The position numbers and the translations under genes are program-made. Positions 1 to 8,412 of a stretch of DNA of 64,000 bases are shown here, piece by piece; the stretch's first letter is position 1, and each line of letters starts with the position of its first letter. Source of the DNA: CAVTPD01 sp963736575. GTDB taxonomy: Bacteria > Bacteroidota > Bacteroidia > Cytophagales > JAAEPT01. The notes under the pieces were generated by a model. It made no database searches. It was given only the letters and a program-made list of their open reading frames with translations, and was not told where the DNA came from. The stretch lies in assembly GCA_963736575.1 (NCBI GenBank), contig CAVTPD010000001.1, positions 1,240,001 through 1,304,000 on the forward strand. The letters are read 5' to 3'.

Positions 1-1298
<1,298 letters not shown>

Positions 1299-1433
1299 AC
1301 ATTGGTGATCTTACAGAACTTGAAACATGTCATAAAACTTAAATATAAAATATTGAAAAGCGACTTATGAGAGGTCACGAGTAGGAATGGTACTCAATAC
1401 TAATAACACAAAACTCATAACAAGTGAAAAAGC

Positions 1434-1544
<111 letters not shown>

Positions 1545-1563
1545 CTTATTAATACAAACAACT

Positions 1564-1600
1564 AACCCTTTAGAAATACATTCTCTAAAGGGTTTTTTTA
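1564..1600 (+). terminator. Rho-independent terminator of the rrn operon
   Basis: AACCCTTTAGA (1564-1574) pairs perfectly with TCTAAAGGGTT (1584-1594), followed by a run of T. It starts 20 bases after the 5S gene and ends the rRNA transcript. Confidence 0.9.
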
Positions 1601-1707
1601 TGTGTAAATTTAAAACTAAGTAATATCACGTACTATTTTGCCTAATATAGTTGTGGATAAAAATTACTTCCTTTATTTTCACTTAGTTATTAAACGCTGC
1701 TGCTTTT

Positions 1708-3903
1708 ATGCCTCTCATTAAAAAAATATTCCTATTATTTCTTCTTTCGGTTTCATTATCAACACTTTCTAATGCTCAACTAAAAAGGAAGGATGCTGCT
1801 GAAATGCTACACAAGGCAGATAGCTACATTCTACAAAAACAATATGGTGATGCTCTAGAACTTATTGATAAGCTAACAGCAGAGTTCCCTAACAATGAAC
1901 TCTATAAGTTTAGACAAGCTATATGTTATATAAATATTGATGATAAAGAAAAAGAGGGCTTGGAATCCATTTTATCTTTAAAAAAGATAGAGGATTATCC
2001 CGATTATAATTTCTATTTAGGACAAGCTTATTATGAAAATTATCAGTTCGATAAAGCCAAAGAAAAATATAGAGCTTATTTAATCCAAGTTCCTAAAGAA
2101 GACCTTCAGCTTAAAAGTTATATACAGTTATTAATAAGTTATTCTAATAATGCTGCAGAATTACTTCAGGATACCATGCGTGCTAAAATTATTAATTTAG
2201 AAAAACCAATTAATACAATAGATTACGAGTATACACCTGCCGTTACACCAGATGAAAAAATAATGGTTTTCACTTATAGAGGTGAAAATAGCATGGGGGG
2301 AAAATTAAATTCTCGTCTTAAGCCCGATGAAAAATATGGTAGATATTACGAAGACGTATTAATTTCATTCCGTGATTTTGATGGCAGTTGGACTGAACCA
2401 CAATCTATAGATTCTATAAATACTTTTTCTAACGAAGCTTGTGTTGGTATTTCACACACTGGTGATAAGATGGTGGTTTACAAAAGTAGCCGCTCTAATT
2501 ATGGCGACTTGCATATTAGTTATTTTGCTGATAGTACATGGACTGCTCCTAAAAAGATGGAAGGAGATGTTAACTCGCCAGAATGGGAAGGAAGTGCAAC
2601 CTTTACTACAGATGGTAAATTGGTCTATTTTTCTAGCGAACGTTTAGGCGGTTATGGCGGAAAAGATTTATATGTAGCCGAAATGATGCCTGATGGAAAA
2701 TGGGGCAATACAAGAAATTTAGGTCCTGTTATTAATAGTGAAAATGACGAAGACGCTCCGTTTATTCACCCTGATGGCAGAACGCTTTACTACAGTTCCA
2801 ATGGTTCTAGAAGTATGGGTGGTTATGATGTATTCTATACTGAAAAAGATAAAAAAGACGATCAATGGAAATCGGTCCATAATGCTGGCTATCCTATTAA
2901 TTCATTAGGTGATGACCGTTATTATGTGTTGTCAGCAGATGGGCAAACAGGTTATTTTTCTAGAGAGAGTAATAGAGGTAATAAAGACCATGACATTTTT
3001 ATAATAACACCAGGTAAAATTGGTGCACCTCCTGTATTGGCATTAATTACAGGTAGTTTATTTGTTGATGGCGATGTTTCGGATGCTAAAATTATAATTA
3101 GAGATGCCGAAACAGGTGAAATTGTTGGGGAATTTAATTCAAACCCTTATTCCAGCACATTTACTATGATTCTAACACCAGACAGAAATTATGATATTTC
3201 AGTTTTGCAGAATGGAGAGGAAGTTTACAAAGATAAATTAGACGCTAAAGAACTAACAGAGTTCATGCGTTTAGAACACGATTATCATGTGTATTCAGAT
3301 GACTATAAAGGGGAACAAATTGTAATGCACATTGAGCTTCAAAATAAGTTTGATAAAAGAGTACAAGAAAAAAGAAACGCTAACTCTATTTCTGATTCTT
3401 CTATTTTCAGTATGCAAACTTTTATAACGGATAAGGATACTTTTAATCTAGTTGATCTAGATAAAATTGTAAAAGAGAGTAAAAAAGAGTTTTATGCTAC
3501 CAATAAAGCGGCTGCCGAAAGAGACAATGTTGATGGTAATACTTTTGATAAAGATCCTCGCTTAGCCTCCAATTATAACCCAGACTTAGCAAAACCGTCT
3601 GTTTATAACCCGATTTATACGGCTAGAGATACCGTTTATAGAATACAAGTTGCCGCCTTTCGGAAACCCGAGAATTTTAAATGGCATGGTACTCAACAAT
3701 ATGGAGATGTAAAAGAAGTCACCTATGCAGATGGTATTACTAGATTCACGATAGGGGGCACCAAATATATAGATGAAGCCAAAATACTGTTTAAGAAACT
3801 AAAAGATTTTGGTGTTACCGATGCTTTTATTGTTGGTTTTAAAGGGGATTACCGAATCCCTTATTATGAACTGGTCACCGCCAGAAACAAAACTAAAGAA
3901 TGA
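1708..3903 (+). CDS. TPR and PD40 beta-propeller surface protein with SPOR-like C terminus
   Basis: A 731-residue exported protein. Residues 1-23 form a signal peptide ending in LSNAQ. Residues 30-140 look like TPR repeats. About residues 170-440 carry PD40/WD40-like propeller repeats, seen as recurring patterns such as FTTDGKLVYFSSERLGGYGG and FIHPDGRTLYYSSNGSRSMG. A small beta-sandwich, carboxypeptidase-regulatory-like segment follows (about 450-530). The last 100 residues contain a SPOR-like stretch starting YRIQVAAFRKPEN. The TPR-PD40 order resembles PorE and other OmpA-linked envelope proteins of Bacteroidota, but no OmpA peptidoglycan-binding domain is present; the SPOR-like end may bind peptidoglycan instead. 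It stands alone between the rrn operon and a GH16 gene. Exact role unknown; an envelope-associated role is inferred. Confidence 0.85.
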   Translation: MPLIKKIFLLFLLSVSLSTLSNAQLKRKDAAEMLHKADSYILQKQYGDALELIDKLTAEFPNNELYKFRQAICYINIDDKEKEGLESILSLKKIEDYPDYNFYLGQAYYENYQFDKAKEKYRAYLIQVPKEDLQLKSYIQLLISYSNNAAELLQDTMRAKIINLEKPINTIDYEYTPAVTPDEKIMVFTYRGENSMGGKLNSRLKPDEKYGRYYEDVLISFRDFDGSWTEPQSIDSINTFSNEACVGISHTGDKMVVYKSSRSNYGDLHISYFADSTWTAPKKMEGDVNSPEWEGSATFTTDGKLVYFSSERLGGYGGKDLYVAEMMPDGKWGNTRNLGPVINSENDEDAPFIHPDGRTLYYSSNGSRSMGGYDVFYTEKDKKDDQWKSVHNAGYPINSLGDDRYYVLSADGQTGYFSRESNRGNKDHDIFIITPGKIGAPPVLALITGSLFVDGDVSDAKIIIRDAETGEIVGEFNSNPYSSTFTMILTPDRNYDISVLQNGEEVYKDKLDAKELTEFMRLEHDYHVYSDDYKGEQIVMHIELQNKFDKRVQEKRNANSISDSSIFSMQTFITDKDTFNLVDLDKIVKESKKEFYATNKAAAERDNVDGNTFDKDPRLASNYNPDLAKPSVYNPIYTARDTVYRIQVAAFRKPENFKWHGTQQYGDVKEVTYADGITRFTIGGTKYIDEAKILFKKLKDFGVTDAFIVGFKGDYRIPYYELVTARNKTKE

Positions 3904-3907
3904 TTCT

Positions 3908-3931
3908 AAGCCCCTTAATGGGGCTTTTTTG
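3908..3931 (+). terminator. Rho-independent terminator after the PD40 protein gene
   Basis: AAGCCCC (3908-3914) pairs with GGGGCTT (3920-3926), followed by T residues, five bases after the stop codon. Confidence 0.85.
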
Positions 3932-4000
3932 TTATAAGTTGAGAGAATAAAATGAGACTTTTATTATATAAGCTGGGCGGTGTAACTTTTTAGTATACAA

Positions 4001-4008
4001 TAACTTTG
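4001..4008 (+). promoter_or_regulatory. Likely -7 box of the GH16 gene promoter
   Basis: TAACTTTG matches the Bacteroidota -7 consensus TAnnTTTG and lies 30 bases before the start codon at 4038. No clear TTTG is found at the -33 position, so only the -7 element is claimed. Confidence 0.45.
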
Positions 4009-4037
4009 TTATATTTTAGGCTTAAATACGCTGACTT

Positions 4038-5594
4038 ATGATTAAAAGTATACTTCTTTTTTTTATTACTCTTTTTTCTCTGCATGCAATTAGTTGGGCT
4101 CAGGTTTATAAACCCAATGATTATTGCCTAACATGGTCAGATGAATTTGATGTTGATGGTGCTCCTAATACAACTAATTGGCGTTACGAAACAGGCTATT
4201 CCATTCGTAATAACGAAGCCCAGAATTATACAAACAACCGAAGAGAAAATGCACGGATAGAGAACGGCTTTTTAATTTTAGAAGCACGAAGAGATAATTA
4301 TCAAGGGTATGAATATAGCAGTGCTAGTTTGGTTTCTTGGAGTAAGGTGGTACATCAATATGGTAGGTTCGAAATCCGGGCTAAAATAGATACACGTTTG
4401 GGTTCTTGGCCTGCTTTTTGGACCTTGGGAGAATCTGGAGAATGGCCCAGTAATGGTGAAATAGACATTATGGAATATTACCAGAGTAAAATTTTAGGTA
4501 ATGCAGCTTGGGGAACAGAAACCCGCTGGACTGCAGAATGGAATTCCAAAAGTATTCCGTTTTCTTCTTTTTCAGACGGGTGGCAAAATGAATTTCATAT
4601 TTTTATGATGGAATGGGATTATGATTATATACGTCTGTATGTAGATAACATATTAATTAACGAAATAAATCTAAATAATACTTTTAACGGAAGCCTTGGC
4701 GATTATAAAAACCCCTTTCGTCAGCCTCATTATTTATTACTGAACCAGTCTATAAGGGGCGTAAACGGAGGAGATCCTTCCGGAACTCAATTTCCTATAC
4801 AATACATTATTGATTACGTTCGCATCTATCAAAAAGGGAATTGCAATAACCTAGATTGCAATTGGGATGTAAACGGAACGGCTTACCAAGATGATTGCCT
4901 AAGTTGCGTAGGCGGCAATACGGGTAGACAGCCATGTACGTTAGAGTGCAATGGAAATCTTATACAAAATGACAATCTTGAAACGGGTGATTTAAGTAGC
5001 TGGACGGGTTGGGGAACCCGACAGGTTTCTACACAAGATGCTTTTACAGGAATTTATTCTGTAGCTGTTGGTAATGGTTCTGCTGAACAGTTAATAGATG
5101 TACAAGCCAATACCACTTATGTTTTAAAAACCAAGGCCCGAAAAAGTGGAGGAGGCTGGTTACGCTTGGGTGTAAAAGACCATGGAAAACCAGAAAGTTA
5201 TTCAGCTTCGGATAGAAATGTTTGGGTAGATCTGGAACATGAATTTGCCACCGGAAACAGTACCACGGCACTTATTTATTTTTACAATCCGGATGGTGGT
5301 ACCGCTTATGGGGATGATTTTGAGTTATTGCAAAAGGGATGTGATGTGGTTTTGTCTACTACAAATATTACTAAAAATAATTTTAGGCTTTATCCTAATC
5401 CAGCGGATGAGTCTTCTTGGTTAGAAGTCGAAAAACCAGCCCACATAGAAGTATATACTAAAGAGGGGATCTTGAAAAAGCAGTTTCAGTTAAATGCTAA
5501 AACCAGTTTTGGTGCCGGTTTAGAGTCGGGTTATTATATACTGAAAATAACAACTTCTGATGGTATGTATTCCTTGCCTTGGGTGAAGCAGTAG
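4038..5594 (+). CDS. Secreted GH16 beta-glucanase with T9SS sorting domain
   Basis: A 518-residue secreted glycoside hydrolase of family 16. The signal peptide ends near SWAQ (residue 22). The catalytic module covers about residues 30-270 and holds the family signature EIDIME, with presumed nucleophile Glu141, Asp143 and acid/base Glu146. The flanking WPSNGEIDIMEYY is typical of laminarinase-like members, so a beta-1,3-glucan substrate is likely, but agarase or carrageenase-type relatives cannot be excluded. Residues 270-300 are Cys-rich. About 305-435 form a beta-sandwich like a CBM4/CBM6-type carbohydrate-binding module. The end (about 447-518, starting FRLYPNPAD) is a T9SS type A sorting domain, implying secretion through the type IX system. 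It is monocistronic, with its own -7 box and a hairpin downstream. Confidence 0.93.
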   Translation: MIKSILLFFITLFSLHAISWAQVYKPNDYCLTWSDEFDVDGAPNTTNWRYETGYSIRNNEAQNYTNNRRENARIENGFLILEARRDNYQGYEYSSASLVSWSKVVHQYGRFEIRAKIDTRLGSWPAFWTLGESGEWPSNGEIDIMEYYQSKILGNAAWGTETRWTAEWNSKSIPFSSFSDGWQNEFHIFMMEWDYDYIRLYVDNILINEINLNNTFNGSLGDYKNPFRQPHYLLLNQSIRGVNGGDPSGTQFPIQYIIDYVRIYQKGNCNNLDCNWDVNGTAYQDDCLSCVGGNTGRQPCTLECNGNLIQNDNLETGDLSSWTGWGTRQVSTQDAFTGIYSVAVGNGSAEQLIDVQANTTYVLKTKARKSGGGWLRLGVKDHGKPESYSASDRNVWVDLEHEFATGNSTTALIYFYNPDGGTAYGDDFELLQKGCDVVLSTTNITKNNFRLYPNPADESSWLEVEKPAHIEVYTKEGILKKQFQLNAKTSFGAGLESGYYILKITTSDGMYSLPWVKQ

Positions 5595-5620
5595 TTTAGT
5601 CTTGAGATTTAGTTTCTGCC

Positions 5621-5644
5621 AACGTTAGTGTCTTCACTAACGTT
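5621..5644 (+). terminator. Hairpin downstream of the GH16 gene
   Basis: AACGTTAGTG (5621-5630) pairs perfectly with CACTAACGTT (5635-5644) across a 4-base loop. The T-rich tract after it is weak, so termination is probable rather than certain. Confidence 0.55.
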
Positions 5645-5654
5645 AGGCTGTTTC

Positions 5655-5727
5655 TAGTCTTTATGGTCTCCCTAAGACTTTTATGATGTTGGTAGAATGT
5701 ACGAGTCTTAGCGAGAAGCTAAGGAAC
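5655..5727. repeat. Dispersed intergenic repeat, copy 1
   Basis: This block contains tagtct...ggtctccc..aagactttt, then gtagaatgt, then gagtcttagcgagaagctaag. The same sub-blocks in slightly different order occur at 7506-7612. The first part folds as a hairpin (about 5656-5680), and ttagcgagaagctaa is a smaller inverted repeat. It lies just downstream of the minus-strand lipase gene. It resembles a REP-type palindromic repeat; no transposase is adjacent. Confidence 0.65.
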
Positions 5728-5752
5728 TCAACATATGACTGAAATATTCAAA

Positions 5753-6922
5753 TCACAAATCCGACTCCAAATACCTCATCTCTAAGTTTTCAAAAGCATC
5801 TTCATCCCATTTTTTAAGGATGCCAACATAATAATTATAAGGTTTATGCTGAAAAAACTTAGGCTCTTGTTTGTACCAGTTTCCGTCTGCGTCTTGCGGA
5901 AGATCTTTGAGTGCTTCTTCGGTTAGGTCACTAACATCCAATTCAATTTTTGGGTATTCAAAAGGAGCAATATCTTTCCGATTTCCTGTAGGGAAGTAAT
6001 TAATGTCACTAACAAATTCTGGCATTTCTATTTTCCCAAATTTCAATCCAAGAATCTTATTTAACAGCGTATTGCTATTCTTTACATAACTCTTAAAACT
6101 TTTTTCAAATAATCTAATAAACGTATCTTTTCCTAAGTCCATTGGATTAAACTCATTGTCACCAAATAGCCAGTCTTCAACTTTATCTTTTGTAATCAGT
6201 GTCTCTTCTTCATAATTAAAAGGCATATGAGGAACAGGATCTTGCGGATTAATAATAGCGTAACTTGTTCCTTTATCGCTAAATCGTTCATTATACTCTA
6301 TAGCGAATTCTTTGTTTCCAGACATAGGCTGCGCATAAGAATATGTTTTAAACTTATTTTTTGAAGACAATTCCCCTTTTGGCATATTATCTAGATAAGC
6401 GCGGGTCATCGTCGCCAAAGCACCGCCTTGACTATGACCTGTGATAATAATATCATAAATGCCTTTTGAGTTTAACGCTTTTATTTGGGCCTTTAAAACA
6501 TCGGAAAGTATAACGATGGTCAAACCATATCCGGCATGAACTGCCGCTTCTTTATCCTTTGCAAACGCATATTCGGCAGCATTACCATCAATAAAAATTG
6601 TTCCGTTAGCAGGTATCATGGCCGAATAGCAATTTTCTACCCAACTAATGACGTTGTTCGTAGAACCTCTAAAATTGATGACACCAATCTTACCATTTTC
6701 ATAAACCTGAAATTTGTTATCCATACTCATAACATCTGAGGTATAGCTCAAATTATAGCCGTTAGGAATAATGGTTTGATCGGAATCGAATTGTTTTATA
6801 AAATTATAGCTATTGCAAAGCGCAATAGTATGTTTAGCTTCTTCAATGCTAAAACCAGATTTTAACTGCCCAATTGAAATTATTGAATACAGTAAAAACT
6901 GAATGGTTACCAATCTTCTCAT
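5753..6922 (-). CDS. Exported lipase, class 3 (alpha/beta hydrolase)
   Basis: A 389-residue protein with an N-terminal signal peptide (MRRLVTIQFLLYSIISIG). The motif GHSQGG at residues 162-167 is the nucleophile elbow of class 3 lipases, with Ser164 as presumed nucleophile, preceded by IYDIIIT and followed by the usual helix. The stretch NPQDPVPHMPF probably supplies the catalytic Asp of the triad; the catalytic His is not obvious to me. An earlier segment, GVINFRGST, is typical of lipase_3 proteins. It probably hydrolyses ester or lipid substrates in the periplasm or outside the cell. It is a single gene on the minus strand, bracketed by two copies of a dispersed repeat (5655-5727 and 7506-7612). 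No T9SS sorting domain is visible. Confidence 0.85.
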   Translation of the reverse strand: MRRLVTIQFLLYSIISIGQLKSGFSIEEAKHTIALCNSYNFIKQFDSDQTIIPNGYNLSYTSDVMSMDNKFQVYENGKIGVINFRGSTNNVISWVENCYSAMIPANGTIFIDGNAAEYAFAKDKEAAVHAGYGLTIVILSDVLKAQIKALNSKGIYDIIITGHSQGGALATMTRAYLDNMPKGELSSKNKFKTYSYAQPMSGNKEFAIEYNERFSDKGTSYAIINPQDPVPHMPFNYEEETLITKDKVEDWLFGDNEFNPMDLGKDTFIRLFEKSFKSYVKNSNTLLNKILGLKFGKIEMPEFVSDINYFPTGNRKDIAPFEYPKIELDVSDLTEEALKDLPQDADGNWYKQEPKFFQHKPYNYYVGILKKWDEDAFENLEMRYLESDL

Positions 6923-7227
6923 ATTAAAAATAACTTTAATAGCAACTGAATTATTGTTCTTAAACGATTCCGAAATAAATTTAGGTCTAATAAACGCAAA
7001 AGATCAAAACAAATGGTAAGATTAAAACCTTATCCTCTTTTCTTTTTGCGCTTTCGAAGGGAAAATATACTGCATTAAGAAGCCAGCCTTTTTTGAAAAA
7101 AACGAAATAAACTACCGATAATCAAATTTTTACTGAGTAGCTCTAAAAAAGCAAAAACCGCCTTTAAACGTCTCTATGGGTACATCGGAAGTGGGTACCC
7201 CCACTTCGGAAGTACCCCCCACCACTT
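6923..7227. other. Intergenic region upstream of the lipase gene
   Basis: AT-rich sequence with no convincing gene. Its right end (about 7188-7226) is GC-rich and holds a near-palindrome, agtgggtacccccactt (7190-7206), followed by cggaagtaccccccaccac, which directly borders the 21-bp repeat array. Confidence 0.5.
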
Positions 7228-7458
7228 CAAAGTATCAACGTTGATACTAAAAGATTCAACGTTGGTACTAAAAGATGCACGCGAGATATAAAAAGACTCA
7301 ACGGAGATACTTTTTTGTTCAAACGAGGAGTAAAAAGAGTCAACGTTGGAGCAAAAAGAGTCTCGCTTGATACTTTTTGGTTCAAGCTTGATGCAAAAAG
7401 ATGCAAAGTTGGTGTAAAAAGATGCAAAGCCGGAGTAAAAAGACGCAAACGTGCATGT
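7228..7458. repeat. Array of eleven 21-bp tandem degenerate repeats
   Basis: Eleven units of exactly 21 bp without any indel: 7228, 7249, 7270, 7291, 7312, 7333, 7354, 7375, 7396, 7417 and 7438 are the unit starts. The consensus is roughly AAAAGAnTCAACGTTGGTAC plus one T or A. Units 5 and 7 of the row starting at 7228 (positions 7312 and 7375) begin TTTTTGT or TTTTGGT instead of AAAAGA. Because 21 is a multiple of three, several frames stay open on both strands, giving heptapeptide-like repeats such as SFYTNFA on the minus strand and VKRCKAG on the plus strand. GC-rich near-palindromes flank the array. There is no spacer structure as in CRISPR. Whether any frame is translated is unknown. Confidence 0.85.
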
Positions 7459-7505
7459 TTGATGTGGGGTAGCCCACCTATTTACCTCAATAAAGTACCT
7501 TTTCC

Positions 7506-7612
7506 TAGTCTTAGGGTCTCCCAAAGACTTTTGTTAATTCGTTCCATGGTGATAATTGGTCTAAGCGAGAAGCTAAGACCAGTAGAATGTAAGAGTCTTG
7601 ATAGAAGCTAAA
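7506..7612. repeat. Dispersed intergenic repeat, copy 2
   Basis: It shares with 5655-5727 the blocks tagtctta.ggtctccc..agactttt, agcgagaagctaag, gtagaatgtaagagtctt and agaagcta. AGTCTTAGGG (7507-7516) pairs with CCCAAAGACT (7520-7529) with one mismatch. This copy carries an extra insert of about 30 bases in the middle. Confidence 0.65.
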
Positions 7613-7650
7613 CCAGAGAAAATTTGCTGCCGTTGTAGTTACTAGAAGCA

Positions 7651-7744
7651 CGAGTTTGGAAACTCGCGCTAACTGTGCTATTTGTTTATATTTTTCGGAT
7701 TAAAAATCCTATGATAATGGTTCGAGATTGCAAATCTCGAACAG
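7651..7744. repeat. REP-like palindrome cluster, copy I
   Basis: Three hairpins in a row: CGAGTTT-gg-AAACTCG (7651-7666), GGATT-aaa-AATCC (7697-7709) and TTCGAGATT-gca-AATCTCGAA (7721-7741). The sub-blocks GGAAACTCGCGCTAaCTGTGC (7658-7678) and GATTGCAAATCTCGAACAG (7726-7744) recur directly joined at 8365-8404. The sequence style is that of REP-type elements of Bacteroidota; no RAYT transposase is in the window. Confidence 0.7.
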
Positions 7745-7856
7745 CGAGGAGATAATTTAAAAAGGCTGTGTGGATCTAGAGTACTCCAAGTACCACTTGA
7801 GTTATAAAAAAGCATTCATACTTTTGCAAAATCGGATAATTAAATAGTTCCTCAAA

Positions 7857-8153
7857 TTATTTGGGAGTATCTATGTCAACGAAAATATGAAAATTAATAC
7901 GGCTTATGTTTGATGATAATAAAGATTGTTCATTTTTCCCATTTGCACTAAAAATGTCAACAACTGATATTTTACCTCCAATGCCTGAAGTTTTTTCTTG
8001 ATTCGTTGAAACCGCAACATCAAAGTTTACTTTAATTGGATTAACAGTATTTATGCCTTTGCCAAAATTTTCAGTTTGTATAAAGCTATGGCCTTCTTGA
8101 ATACCATTTGTTATATCTATAATAGTTTGTTTTATAAATTCTTTTAGCTCCAT
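7857..8153 (-). CDS. Small protein resembling the trypsin-co-occurring domain 2 (trypco2)
   Basis: A 98-residue protein without signal peptide or membrane segment. It begins MELKEFIKQTIIDITNGIQE, an amphipathic helix, and continues with beta-strand-rich sequence VNPIKVNFDVAVST, a glycine-containing turn (SGIGGKISVVD) and ends SRINFHIFVDIDTPK. This layout, helix then INP..I.FDVAV then S.I.F.V, matches my recollection of trypco2-type small proteins often found near trypsin-like proteases. That assignment is by eye and tentative. The neighbour at 8413 is not a protease. Its upstream region (8203-8227) is nearly identical to that of the next gene upstream (9412-9437), so both may share one promoter type. 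Confidence 0.6.
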   Translation of the reverse strand: MELKEFIKQTIIDITNGIQEGHSFIQTENFGKGINTVNPIKVNFDVAVSTNQEKTSGIGGKISVVDIFSANGKNEQSLLSSNISRINFHIFVDIDTPK

Positions 8154-8202
8154 TTTGTTGTGTTAAGAGGTTGATCATCAAAATTAAACCTTATCTAGAA
8201 AG

Positions 8203-8227
8203 CTAACAAAGATAGTTTTAAACAGGA
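8203..8227 (-). promoter_or_regulatory. Repeated upstream element of the trypco2-like gene
   Basis: On the minus strand this reads CCTGTTTAAAACTATCTTTG plus TTAG and is repeated at 9412-9437 before the gene at 8413-9336. It contains TATCTTTG (8207-8214), a full match to the TAnnTTTG -7 box, about 54 bases before the start codon. No clear -33 TTTG is seen. Confidence 0.5.
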
Positions 8228-8240
8228 GGCTTGTGGGTTC

Positions 8241-8273
8241 AGTCCCGAGGGTACTAAAAGTACCCTCGGGACT
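8241..8273. other. Perfect 15-bp hairpin
   Basis: AGTCCCGAGGGTACT (8241-8255) pairs perfectly with AGTACCCTCGGGACT (8259-8273) with a 3-base loop. It sits directly upstream of the repeated promoter-like element, in the same place as another hairpin (9451-9479) before the neighbouring gene, but with unrelated sequence. Confidence 0.75.
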
Positions 8274-8278
8274 ATAAA

Positions 8279-8311
8279 AAAGCCATTCCTACTTTTTGTA
8301 GAAATGGCTTT
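8279..8311 (-). terminator. Terminator-like hairpin after the duplicated-domain gene
   Basis: AAAGCCATT-c-CTAC pairs with GTAG-a-AATGGCTTT across a loop of five T. On the minus strand it is followed by TTTTTTATA, so it probably ends transcription of the gene at 8413-9336. A diverged copy of this block lies at 7802-7830 after the next gene. Confidence 0.65.
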
Positions 8312-8364
8312 AATCTTTAATAGCGCCAGCGTCCGCTGGTGTTTTGTTGATACAAGTCCAAGCG

Positions 8365-8404
8365 GGAAACTCGCGCTAGCTGTGCGATTGCAAATCTCGA
8401 ACAG
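8365..8404. repeat. REP-like palindrome cluster, copy II
   Basis: GGAAACTCGCGCTAGCTGTGC (8365-8385) is joined to GATTGCAAATCTCGAACAG (8386-8404). Both halves also occur at 7658-7678 and 7726-7744. A further inverted repeat, CCAGCG-tc-CGCTGG, lies just before at about 8326-8339. Confidence 0.7.
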
Positions 8405-8412
8405 GTATGTTT

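Noticed and set aside
7228..7458. Possible CRISPR array
   Set aside because: Units are contiguous 21-mers without unique spacers, they are degenerate, and no cas gene is near.
7174..7524. A 116-codon frame on the minus strand across the repeat array, and overlapping frames on both strands
   Set aside because: Openness follows from the 21-bp period; there is no independent sign of translation, so no CDS is called.
8231..8250. tRNA T-arm look-alike (gtgggttcagtcccgaggg)
   Set aside because: No acceptor, D or anticodon arm can be folded around it; the sequence belongs to a perfect 15-bp hairpin.
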